Source of the DNA: Erinaceus europaeus | Taxonomy: Eukaryota; Chordata; Mammalia; Eulipotyphla; Erinaceidae | Reading direction: 5' to 3' | NCBI RefSeq assembly: GCF_950295315.1 | Contig: NC_080176.1 | Location: forward strand, 34,499,006-34,563,005 | Length of the DNA: 64,000 bases | Shown here: positions 54,190-64,000 of the stretch, in pieces | Layout: every line of letters starts with the position of its first letter | How positions within the stretch are numbered: the first letter of the stretch is position 1 | Notes under the pieces: generated by a model | The model's database searches: none | Told to the model about the DNA's origin: nothing | Seen by the model: the letters and a program-made list of their open reading frames with translations, nothing else | Program-made: the position numbers and the translations under genes

Positions 54190-54610
54190 AAAATTTTTTT
54201 TAAAAATTTATTGCCAGCAGGGTTATCACTGGGGCTCAGTGGCCATTTTTTCTTTCTTTTTCTTTCCTCCTTCCCCCCCCCCAATTTTCTTTTCTCTTTT
54301 TAAACCTATTTTTATTAGATAGAACAGATAGAAATTGAGAGGGGAGGGGTCTGGCCTATTCTTTCCCCTGCTGATAATTTATTATTTTGCTATACCTAAA
54401 ATACACCATTCAGTACTACTGCACTGCTGTAATAGAGCTTTGATTGTCTAAAACCACTTCCAGCCGCTATCGCCAAGTCCCTTGATTTTAATTACAACAG
54501 GAGAGATAAACAGGGACACCTGCAAACCTGCTTCACTGCTCATGAAGTTCCCCTGCAGGCAGGGAGCTGGGCTTGAATATATGCTTTACTGGGTGGGCCT
54601 CTGTCCAGCC
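54190..54610 (-). mobile_element. Fragmented SINEs
   Basis: Long-tail motif 'agggttatcactggggctca' at about 54221 and SINE-2 body pieces at 54305-54355 and 54500-54605, separated by unassigned sequence. Confidence 0.55.
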
Positions 54611-54642
54611 ACCAATCTATGCCTTTTAAATTTTTCTTATCT

Positions 54643-54761
54643 CCAACTGGGGAGATAGCATAATGATTATATATATCACCACCCAAGCCTGATGTTCCAA
54701 AATCCCAGGCTCAGTCTTCACCACTACCATAAGCCAGAGCTGGGCAGTGCTCTGATTAAAA

Positions 54762-54800
<39 letters not shown>
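54643..54800 (+). mobile_element. SINE-4 copy with (TC)n
   Basis: 'ggggagatagcataatgatt' head and 'gcagtgctctgattaaaact', then a TC array (about 54765-54799). Confidence 0.8.
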
Positions 54801-54801
<1 letters not shown>

Positions 54802-55029
54802 TTCTTTTGAGTGCAGATAAGGACTATGACTTACTGCTAACCAATAAAATATAGCAAAAGCTACATGATGTCAACACTCCTGTGACTATATTGTTATATT
54901 AGGTGACCTCAGGTTAGCAGATTGAACTAAATAATCTTCTGTCTGCTTTGAGAAAGGTAATAGTTATATGACCTACCCATGGAGAGAATCACGTAGTAGG
55001 GAACTATTTTTTTTTAAGCTTATTCTTTT

Positions 55030-55198
55030 TTTAAATTTTTATTTATTTATTTATTTTCCCTTTTGTTGTCCTTGTTGTTTTTTATTGTTGTTGTAGCTGT
55101 TGTTGTTGTTGATGTCATTGTTGTTAGATAGGACAGAGAGAAATGGAGAGAGAAGGGGAAGACAGAGAGGGGGAGAGAAAGATAGACACCTGCAGACC
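55030..55198 (-). mobile_element. SINE-1 copy, head half lost
   Basis: Tail 'ttttcccttttgttgtcctt' to 'gatagacacctgcagaccc', then unrelated sequence. Confidence 0.88.
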
Positions 55199-55304
55199 CA
55201 GCAGGGAACTATTGAGAGCTTTTAAAACACGTGCACAGCCTCTTCCTGATAACAAGAAAAAGGGTAGGACCCTTAGCACTGCAACTGCTGAAAAATAATT
55301 CCTG

Positions 55305-55415
55305 GGCTTGTGAGACAGCACAGCAGTAGTGCATAGAACTTATAGTTGAGAGGTCTCAGGTTTGATCCATAGCACAGTTAATAGCCAGAGCTGAGCAGGG
55401 CTTTGGCAAAAAAAA
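55305..55415 (+). mobile_element. Diverged SINE-4-like copy
   Basis: 'gagacagcacagcagtagtg' head-like part and 'ccagagctgagcagggcttt' end with a poly-A. Confidence 0.7.
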
Positions 55416-55435
55416 AAAAAGGGGGGGGCAGGGAG

Positions 55436-55566
55436 AGCCCTGGAGTCGGTGCAGTAGAAAAAGTATTGGACCCTCAGCAATGAGTTTGATAACTATCATC
55501 TGACATACCAGAGTGATGCTTGATTCTCCTTCTCTCCTGTTAAACAATAAATCTTTTTTTAAAAGG
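55436..55566 (+). mobile_element. SINE-3 copy
   Basis: 'tggagtcggtgcagtagaaa' head and 'taccagagtgatgcttgatt' body. Confidence 0.75.
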
Positions 55567-55974
55567 GGGTGGGCAGTGGGTTGTCTGGAGATAGCTCTCT
55601 CTTAAAAGCACACATCTTATCATGGTTTGAGCCCTGGCACCACCATGAGTGCCCTATATGGTAGGGGTTGGGGCTAAGGGCTGGGGTGATGGAGGGGTGC
55701 TATGATCTCTCTCCCTTAACGTGTGCATGTCTCTTCCTGACAGCATGTATAAATTATTACATAGTCATGGAGAACTGTAAAAACCATAGAAAGGTCCTAC
55801 AAAATCACTCAGATTTATAAATATTAATGCCCACTGGTGTGCTTACTGTCGGATTGTTTTTAAATAAATCGAAGAGTTCAATCAATTGTTCAAAAGTAGA
55901 GCACTCATTGCGTTGTGATGACTTGGACACACAAATATGGGTTTGAAACTATACCCCTGAAATCTTTTTAATTT

Positions 55975-57605
55975 TTTATTTATAAAATGGAAATATTGAC
56001 AAGACTATAGGATAAGAGGGGTACATTTCCATATAATTCCCACCCCCAGAACTCCATAGCCAGTTCCCTCTCTTGAAAGTTTTCCTATACTTCATCCCTC
56101 TGGGATCATGGACACAGGATCATTATGGGGTGCAGAAGGTGGAAGGTCTGGCTTCTGTAATTGCTTCCCCATTGAACATGGGTGTTGACAGGTGGATCCA
56201 TACTCCCAGCCTGTCTCTCTCTCTTTCCCTAGTTGGGTGGGGCTCTGGGGAGACAGGCCTCCAAGACACATGGTGTGATCCCTTGCTCAGGGAAGTCAGG
56301 TTGGCATCATGGTCCCACCTGGGACCTGGTGGCTGAAAAAGAGTTAAGATATAAAGAAGAACAAATTGTTGACTAATCATGAACCTAAAGACAAGAATAT
56401 TGCAGATGAGGATTTGAGGTCTCCATTTTGGATAAAGCTAGTAGGTCTATTTTAGGTATATTCCAAAGGGCCATGACTGCTGGTTTCTGCCTGAGCCTGA
56501 CATCTAATATGTAGGTGGGCTCAGTATTGTTGGGGGAGATGGTGTCATAGTTGGATAAAAGACTAGAAAGCTGGGGAGTCGGGCGGTAGCGCAGCGGGTT
56601 AAGCGCAGGTGGCGCTAAGCACAAGGACCAGTGGAAGGATCCCGGTTCGAGCCCCCGGCTCCCCACTTGCAGGGGAGTCACTTCACAGGCGGTGAAGCAG
56701 GTCTGCAGGTGTCTGTCTTTCTCTCCCCCTCTCTGTCTTCCCCTCCTCTCTCCATTTCTCTCTGTCCTATCCAACAACAATGACATCAATAATAACTACA
56801 ACAACAAAACAACAAGGGCAACAAAAGGAATAAATAAATAAATAAATAAGACTAGAAAGCTGGATCAGGGAAGAGAGTAGCCCCCAAATATGGAGAAAGT
56901 GTAAATATTATTAACTGTGAAAACCCATCGATTTGATCTGGGGCCCATAGTCAGCACAGGAGCCTATGTAACCTCTGCATCCCTGTAGATCTGAGCTGCC
57001 ACTCTGTGGTCATGGCTAAGAACATTCCAGGCTGCACTAATTTCAGGACCCATCTTCCTTGGGTAGTAGGTAGAGTACGTTGTCCAACATTCCTTCAGAG
57101 AATGGAACAGTCCCTACTATTGTTGATCCATGTTGAGGGAAAGGTCCTATAAGGGCCCACAAAGGCGTCCATTATGTTGTTCCTGATGGAGATTACAGTG
57201 GTGAGAGGGATCTGTTAGAGTCCAGGCTTATCATCTCTGTGTGGGAATCCCAGGACTCCCTGATTAGGGCCCCAGATGATGGGGTGGCCTGGTAGTGACT
57301 GAAGAGTCATCATTAAAGTATGCGAGTCTCTTGCCCTTATTCAGCCTTTGTAGTCCTTACTTTGTCTGACAAGGTTAGCTTTGGAGTGATTGAGGGACCT
57401 ATAATAGGAGGTAGATGAGGTGGGTATCTAGGTCTAAGTAGAAACTGTTTCACTAGGTACTTTATGGTGTGTTTTTAGGTCTTTCTACTTGCTTCATTTA
57501 TTGACTCACTGCAAACTACTGTGCACTTTTGCTTTAAAGTACATATTTTTCCCCTAACTTATGGATACATGTACATATGCCCTGGTCTATAACTAGATTT
57601 TGAGG
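55975..57605 (-). mobile_element. Family A long form, at least 1.35 kb, split by SINE-1
   Basis: The longest copy here. Minus-strand order: 'catgtatccataagttaggg', 'tttgcagtgagtcaataaat', 'ctcaacatggatcaacaata', 'ccatgaccacagagtggcag', 'tctttaggttcatgattagt', 'gaagcaattacagaagccag', ending 'tataaataaaaaattaaaaa' near 55980. No long open frame on either strand. Confidence 0.85.
56575..56849 (+). mobile_element. SINE-1 copy with 14-bp target duplication
   Basis: One of the best-preserved SINE-1 copies. gactagaaagctgg repeats at 56561-56574 and 56850-56863. Confidence 0.95.
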
Positions 57606-58419
57606 TTTTGTTAAGAAGTGTGCCACCTGAAATGGAATTAAGAAGACCTGAGGACTTCCAGAAGCGGGGCTATGGAGCAGCAGCAGCTATGTTTCTCTCT
57701 TCTCTCACGGGTCAACTAGGAATACCAAAGGAGACCACCTGGGACTGCAACAAGACAGGACTAGAACAACTTCAGGAACCCAACAAATCACTGGTAAGTG
57801 CAAACACGTGTGGCTCATGGACAGAGAGGAGCCTAGGAAGAGATTAAGTGGCTGGTAACAATCTGGCAGTTTACCCGTTGAGACAACACCTCCAGTCTGT
57901 TTCACCGGCAAGGAGACAACTGAAGGGAGGAGAGGACTCCCCTGGGACTCACCAAATGCAACTGTGAGTCTCCATTGCTGCTGCCCTCAGAGTTTGGAGC
58001 AGTGGCAGGGAGGCCCTGTACTGACACCAGGGAACAGAGAACTGGCCAGGAAATTCAGGAGAAGATCTATACCTCCATGGCCTAGCAGTGGGGCTGTGAG
58101 AGTCTCTTTGCATAACCACTGGATTATCTCTGCCAAACCCTGATTTATCTCTTGGTCAGGAGTCAGTGATGAAGCTAAGAAGACTACTTACAGTTTAAAA
58201 TCCCTCAGGCTCCCATACCATACAGGGAAGAAAAAGAACAAAAGAGGCTTTTAAGCAACTGAGCTCCAACTCAGGGATTAAAATAATATTGAAACAACTG
58301 TCAATTGCCACAACTGTGAACCCTTTAATTACCTCACTTAGATACAAGTCAATCCAGTCAAGAATGATCAGTAATTTGAAAAGTACTGAGAGTGGCACCT
58401 CATAACATACTATATAGAA

Positions 58420-59405
58420 TGGTTAAACCAACAAAAAGAAATATTGGAGAAATTAACCAGGACGAGAGTCCAGTTAAAAGCCGTCCAAAGATTGAAGCAC
58501 AAATTAATGAGGTCAACATCCAAACACTAGTTAAGGAAGTATTTCACAGGAGTGAAAAAAGAGTTTGAAAGAATTGTCATCAGAAATATAGAAACAATGA
58601 ATGAGACCCTGGAAGGAAACACTAATTATCTCAAGGTTATTAGAGAGATGAAAGCTGAAATAGTTGAGGTAAGAACAAAACTAGCTGAATAAGCTAAAAC
58701 AGTATCAGAGCAGGGCAACAAAATAGATGAACTCCAGAAAACAGTAGAGGGGAGAGGGAATAGAATCAATGAGGCTGAAGATAGAATTAGCAACATCGAG
58801 GATGAATTAGAGACAACTAAAAAAGAAGTAAGAGATCTCAAAAAGAGATTAAGAGATACTGAAAACAACAACATAGACCTATGGGATTATTATTATTTGT
58901 TATTATTCCAAAAGAAATAATATATGGATTATTAGCTTACCAGAGGAAGAAAGAGAGAGGAAGGAAGAATTCTTCAGGACATAATAGCTGAGAACTTCTC
59001 TAGTCTAGACAACATCAAAGACATATAGGTTCAAGAAGCCCAGAGGCTCCCAAAGAGAAATAACCCAGACTTAAAGACACCAAGACACATCCTATTTAGA
59101 ATGAAAAGGAATAAGGATAAAGAAAGAATTCTGAAGGTTGCAAGAGAAAAAAAAAAGAGTCACCTACAGAGGAAAACTCATAACATTAGCAGCAGAGTTC
59201 TCCACACAAACACTACAGGCCAGAAGAGAATGGTAAGATATCTATTGAGTACTCAATGAGAAAGGCTTTCAACCAAGACTACTGTATCCTGCTAGACTGT
59301 CATTCAGACTAGATGGAGGCATAAAAACCCTCTCAGACAAGCAACAGTTGAAAGAATCAACTATCACCAAGCCTGCCATGAAAGAAGTTCTGAAAGGTCT
59401 CCTAT
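58420..59405 (+). pseudogene. L1 ORF1 relic
   Basis: Translation in shifting frames shows long Glu/Lys/Ile-rich helices typical of the ORF1p coiled coil. It then shows 'aggttgcaagagaaaaaaaa', matching the end of ORF1's basic region. Several in-frame stops make it non-functional. Confidence 0.7.
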
Positions 59406-60123
59406 AAACAGTCAGACCACCATAAATAGGCCATATATCAGAACACTCTAAAAATCTACAAGAATAGCATTAAAATATCTTCAATTTTTTATATCAATAA
59501 ATGTCAATGGCGTGAATTCATCTATTGAAAGGCACAGAGTAAGAAGATGAATCAGAAAACATAACCCAACAATATGATGTCTACAGGAAACCCACATAAC
59601 TCAACAAGACAAACACAGACTCAAAGTGAAAGAGTGGAAAACTATCATACAAGCCAATGGCCCACATAAAAGGGTAGGAACAGCTATTCTCATATCTGAC
59701 ATGATAGAATTTAAAATAAATAAAATTTAAAAAGATAGGGATAGACACTACTTAATGTTCAGAGGATCAGTCAATCAAGAGGACTTAACAATTATTAACA
59801 TTTATGCAACCAATGAGAAGCCATCTAAATATATCAAACTTCTACTGAAAGAGCTACAGCAATATATTAACAGCAACACAGTCATAGTAGGTGACTTCAA
59901 CACCCCACTCTCTCAACTTGACAGATCTTCCAGGAAGAAAAACAATGAAGACATGAGGGAGCTAAATAAGGAGATAGATAAACTATAACTATTGGACATT
60001 TTCAGAGTCATTCTTCCCAAGAAACTGGAATACACATTTTACTCAAGTCCACATGGGTCATTCACAAGGACAGACCAAATGTTAGGCCACAAAGACAGCA
60101 TCAGCAAATTCAAGAGCATGGAA

Positions 60124-60157
60124 ATCATCCCAAGCATCTTATCATCCCAAGCATCTT
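60124..60157 (+). repeat. 17-bp tandem duplication in L1 ORF2 (second instance)
   Basis: Same unit, same place and same flanks as 15950-15983. Confidence 0.9.
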
Positions 60158-60445
60158 ATCAGAATTAAACTAACACTTAACAATCAACAAAAGATTAGTA
60201 ATAGTCCCAAAATGTGGAAGCTCATCAGTACACTACTTACCACGACTGGGTCAAAGAGGAAATTAAGGAAGAAATAAAAATGTTTCAAGAGTTCAATGAA
60301 AATGAAGACACAAGCTATCAAAATATTTGGGACACAGCTAAGGCAGTACTCAGAGGAAGTTCATAGCCATACAAGCACATATTAGGAAACAAGAAATAGC
60401 ACAAATTAACAGCTTGATTTCACATCTTAAAGACCTAGAAGAAAG

Positions 60446-60592
60446 TGGTCCGGGAGGTGGCATAGTGATAAAGCTTTGGACTCTCAAGCATGAGATCCTG
60501 AGTTCAATCCCCGGCAGCACATGTGCCAGATGTCTGGTTCTTTCTCTCCCCTCCTATCTTTCTCAAAAATAAATAAAAACTTAAAAAAAAAG
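60446..60592 (+). mobile_element. SINE-3 copy inside L1
   Basis: 'ggtccgggaggtggcatagt' head, 'tcaatccccggcagcacatg' B-box region and an A-rich tail. The word agacct(a/t)gaagaa flanks it. Confidence 0.92.
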
Positions 60593-61489
60593 ACCTTGAA
60601 GAAGAAGAACAAAGGAACCCTAAAGCAACCAGAAAGACAGAAATCACTAAAGTTAGGGCAGAAATCAATAACATTGAAAATAATAAAACCATACAAAAGA
60701 TCCATGAAAGTAAATGTTGGTTCTTCGAAAGAGTGAATAAAATTGACAAACCTTTATCCAGACTCACAAAACAAAAAAGGGAGAAGACCCAAATAAATCG
60801 GATCATAAATGAAAGAGATATCACTACAGACACCACAGAAATTCAGCATATCACACAAGACTTCTATGAACAACTATATGCCACCAAGCTAGAGAACCTG
60901 GAAGAAATAGACAATTTCCTAGATACCTACAAACTTCCAAAATTAAGTAATGAGGAACTAGATAACATGAACAAGCCCATCACAGCCAATTAAATTGAAA
61001 CAGTTATCAAAAATCTTCGCAAGAATAAAAGTCCTGGACCAGATGGCTTTACAAATGAATTCTACAAAACCTTAAATGAAGAGTTAATACCTCTACTTTT
61101 AAAAGTCTTCCAGAAGATTGAAGACACTGGAATACTCCTTTCCAGCTTCTATGAAGCCAACATCACTTTGATACCAAAAGCAGACAGGGACACAACCAAA
61201 AAAGAAAACTACAGACCAGTATCTCTGATGAACATAGATGCTAAAATATTGAACAAAATTCTAGCCAACCAGATACAGTAGTATATTGAAAAGATTATTC
61301 ATCATGACCAAGTGTGGTTTCTCCCAGGGATGAAAGGTTGGTTTAATGTACATAAATCAATCAACGAGATCCACCATATCAATAAAAGCAAGTCCAAAAA
61401 CCACATGGTCATATCAATGGATGCAGATAAAGCTTTTGACAAAATACAACATCCCTTTATGATCAAAACACTACCAAAAATGGGAATAG

Positions 61490-61742
61490 GCGGGTCGGGT
61501 TGGTAGTGCAGTGGGTTAAGTACACATGGTGCAAAGCGCAAGGGCCATCTTAAGGATCCCGTTTTGAGCCCCTGGCTCCCCACCTGCAGGGGAGTCGCTT
61601 CTCAGGCAGCGAAGCTGGTCTCCAGGTGTCTATCTTTCTCTTCCCTTCTCTCTGTCCTATCCAACAATGACGATGACAACATGCATAACTACAACAATAA
61701 AACAACAAAAGGGAATAAATAAATAAATAAATATTTAAAATA
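61490..61742 (+). mobile_element. SINE-1 copy inside L1
   Basis: 'ggcgggtcgggttggtagtg' head. aaatgggaata flanks it at about 61479 and 61742. Confidence 0.92.
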
Positions 61743-62062
61743 AATGGGAATAGATAGAACATTCCTGAAGATAGTGGAGTCTATATATAGCAAACCTACA
61801 GCCAACATTATACTCAATGGTGGAAAACTGGAAGCATTTCCCTTCAGATCAGTTACTAGACAGGGATGCCCACTATCACCATTACTATTGAACATAGTGT
61901 TGGAAGTTCTTGCCATAGCAATCAGGCAGGAGCAAGGAATTAAAAGGATACATATTGGAAGAGAAGAAGTCAAAAGCTCCCTGTTTACAGATGACATCAT
62001 GGTATACATAGAAAAACCTAAGGAATCCAGCAAGAAGCTTTTGGAAATCATCAGGCAATGGG

Positions 62063-62945
62063 CCTATATAGGATCTGGCACTCAATGTGAATCAACAATG
62101 GTAGGGAATGTTCCATTCTCTGAAGGGAGGATGGATAGCATACTCTGCCTATCACTTGAGAATGATGGGTTCTGAAACTGGAGCATCCTGGAATGTTCCT
62201 AGCCATGACCACAGAATTTGAGCTCAGACCTACAGGGATGCAGAGGTTACACAGGCTTCTGTGATGAATATGAGCCCCAGACCAAATCAATGGGGTTTAC
62301 AGTCAACAATATTTATATACTTTTCCCATATTTGGGAGCTACTCTCTGTCCTGATCCAGCATTCTAGTCCTTTTTTCAACTATGATACCATCTCCTCAGA
62401 CAATACCTTTTTCCCACCTGCATGTTGGCTGTGTGGCTCAGACAAAAATTAGTAAAATCACAAGCCCTTGGAATATACCTAAAATAGATTTCCTAGCCTC
62501 TTAGAACAGTTTACACCAAATCTTATATACTATTGTTACCTTTAGGTTCATGACTATTAAATGATTTGTTCTGCTTTATATCTTAATGCTTGTTAGCCAC
62601 CAAGTTGCAGATGCTACCATGAAGCCAACCTGACTTCCCTGGGCAGACAACATCACCAATGTGTCCTGGAACCCCATTTCCTCAGAGCCCTACCCCACTA
62701 GGGAAAGATGAAACAGGCTGGGGTTATGGATCTACCTGTCAATACCCATTTCCAGCAGAGAAGTCAGACCTTCCACCTTCTGCACCTCATAATGATCTTT
62801 GGTCCATACTCCCAAGGGGTAAAAGACTAGGGAATCTTCCGATGGAGGGGAGGGAATATCGAGCTCTGGTGGTGTATAGAATTGTACCCCTCTTATCCCA
62901 AAATCTTGTCAATAATTATTAAATCACTAGTAATAATAGTAATCA
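62063..62945 (+). mobile_element. Family A copy (long form, 5'-truncated)
   Basis: Begins 'gggcctatataggatctggc', directly fused to L1 ORF2, and runs collinear with the minus-strand copy at 55.97-57.15 kb. It ends 'attattaaatcactagtaat'. Confidence 0.85.
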
Positions 62946-63305
62946 TAACAATAATAAAGAAATGGTCAAAGAAATTCATATGCTTATATTTCCCAGCCTT
63001 CACTTCTAATCCATATTGTTTAGATTCATCACTGAAATATTGAGCAAAAATCCATGAAAAACTTCTCTCAAGGTTAATCTTTGTTTCTTAGATTCAAGGT
63101 ACAGAAGCCAAGTAGTATCCATAATAGGGAGATAAATTAACTCTGCTTCCTCCAAGGTAACTGGGGTCAGCTGGGAATATCTTCCTTTGGAGAGAACTAA
63201 TTTATAGACTGTAACTCAACTGTAGAGACATAAAGTTGATGCCTCCTATTCCTTCTCCAGCAGAAAGCCAAAGACATGCTTTGTGTAAGAGAGAAAGAGA
63301 AGATC
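62946..63305. other. Low-copy sequence
   Basis: No recognised element. Confidence 0.5.
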
Positions 63306-63590
63306 GTCAGAAGTAGCTCAGCAGGTAGAATACTTGAGACCCTAAGTTTGATCCCTGACACTACATAGGTGCACAACAGATGACATCAGAGACCTCCACT
63401 TGGTGGAACAGTGCTTTGGTATTACTCCCTCTTCTTTCCTCTCTCTGCTTATTGCTCCTTATGTATTCCCCCTCCCTCTCTGTCTCTCTTAGTAAAAAGA
63501 ATAAAACTTTGTGCTCAGGAGGTTGTTCAGTGGTATTGTATAAGCACAAGGCTCTGAGTTCATTCCCTGAAATATGTTAAAAAAAAAAAA
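63306..63590 (+). mobile_element. Two old SINE-like copies
   Basis: 63306-63508 ('agaagtagctcagcaggtag' head) and 63510-63590 ('ggaggttgttcagtggtatt' head with poly-A). Both have tRNA-like heads but diverged bodies. Confidence 0.55.
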
Positions 63591-63607
63591 AAAAGAAGAA
63601 GAAGACA

Positions 63608-63897
63608 GGGAGTCGGGCTGTAGCGCAGCAGGTTAAGCGCAGGTGGCGCAAAGCACAAGGACCGGCATAAGGATCCCGGTTCAAACCCCAGCTCCCCACC
63701 TGCAGGGGAGTCGCTTCACAGGCGGTGAAGCAGGTCTGCAGGTGTCTATCTTTCTCTCCTCCTCTCTGTCTTCCCCTCCTCTCTCCATTTCTCTCTGTCC
63801 TATCCAACAACGACAACAACAATAATAACTACAACAATAAAAAACAACAAGGGCAACAAAAGGGAATAAATAAATAAAATAAATATTTATTAAAAAA
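63608..63897 (+). mobile_element. SINE-1 copy
   Basis: 'gggagtcgggctgtagcgca' head with near-consensus sequence. agacag/aagacagaaggc around the ends suggests a short target duplication. Confidence 0.93.
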
Positions 63898-64000
63898 AAG
63901 ACAGAAGGCAAAGGAAGGGGGAAAAAAGAAACTATCACATGGGTTTAATCCTAAATGGTTGAGATCAAAATGATCATAATTGAACTTTCAACAGGATTTT

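Larger units (their letters stand above)
57610..62062 (+). mobile_element. LINE-1 with 5' UTR, ORF1 and ORF2 parts, 3' end replaced
   Basis: 5' UTR-like sequence from about 57610 to 58420. An ORF1 relic (coiled-coil, Glu/Lys-rich, about 58420-59405) has many stops. ORF2 starts near 59470: endonuclease at 59755-59988 (NIYATNEKP, GDFNTPLSQLD) and RT at 61744-62060, where the catalytic box reads FTDD instead of the FADD seen in the 14.7-kb copy. It stops at 'atcaggcaat', where family A sequence begins. Two SINEs interrupt it. Confidence 0.9.

Noticed and set aside
56615..56660. tRNA gene-like A and B boxes in SINE heads
   Set aside because: The heads are fused to SINE bodies with A tails and repeat throughout the window, so they are SINE promoters and not tRNA genes.
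63577..63822. Many frames encoding 'GGEKDRHLQTCFTACEATPL' type peptides, here and at dozens of places
   Set aside because: These are translations of SINE-1 bodies. They recur on both strands with every SINE and are not a protein family.
53700..64000. First exon of MIB1, the human neighbour upstream of ABHD3
   Set aside because: No matching coding sequence or second CpG island was seen. In human the distance is larger than the flank present here.

Overview
The window is mammalian nuclear DNA. It is dominated by tRNA-head SINEs whose heads resemble those described from hedgehogs, plus LINE-1 copies sharing one 3' end and a few LTRs. I infer a hedgehog (Erinaceus-like eulipotyphlan) genome. This rests on remembered SINE type, not on a database match. 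There is no sign of bacterial, plasmid or viral-genome organisation.

One protein-coding gene is recognisable: the 5' part of ABHD3, a single-pass membrane alpha/beta-hydrolase phospholipase, on the minus strand. Five coding exons were found by joining splice sites. Exon 1 is 52791-52937, exon 2 52102-52265, exon 3 50979-51161, exon 4 30066-30111 and exon 5 373-485. Every junction has AG/GT borders and compatible phase. Together they encode about 217 residues: the membrane anchor, the ABHD1/2/3-type N-terminal region, the PGLTG loop and the GVSMG nucleophile elbow. Exons carrying the catalytic Asp and His must lie beyond base 1. A CpG island (about 52130-53480) covers exons 1-2 and the presumed promoter. 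From 53.5 kb to the right end I see only repeats and unidentified sequence upstream of ABHD3. MIB1, the human neighbour in that direction, is not visible.

Layout: 1-372 intron 5; 373-485 exon 5; 486-30065 intron 4, holding L1 copies at 2.3-2.7, 3.7-6.0, 6.3-9.2, 10.7-12.0, 14.7-19.9 and 28.5-29.3 kb; 30066-30111 exon 4; 30112-50978 intron 3, holding many SINEs, a GC-rich LTR-like block near 36.2-36.6 kb, a solo LTR at 48.9-49.6 kb and a long GAA/GGA tract near 45 kb; 50979-52937 exons 3 to 1; 53.4-53.6 kb a 96-bp tandem duplication; 55.97-57.6 kb and 62.06-62.94 kb copies of an unnamed long retroposon ('family A') flanking another L1 at 57.6-62.06 kb.

Four SINE groups are used as labels. SINE-1 has the head gggagtcgggcggtagcgca, and some copies carry an extra 'ggcctccaggagcagtgg' tail. 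SINE-2 has a 'cacctggttgagcgcaca' head. SINE-3 has 'ggtggcgcagtggataaagc'. SINE-4 has 'gtagatagcataatggtta'. Repeat ends without a stated target duplication are accurate to about 10-20 bp.

The most interesting signals are: family A with full and internally deleted forms; two L1 copies that share the same ORF2-disrupting lesions; a tRNA-head-only insertion with a perfect target duplication; the LTR-like block; and the promoter-adjacent tandem duplication.
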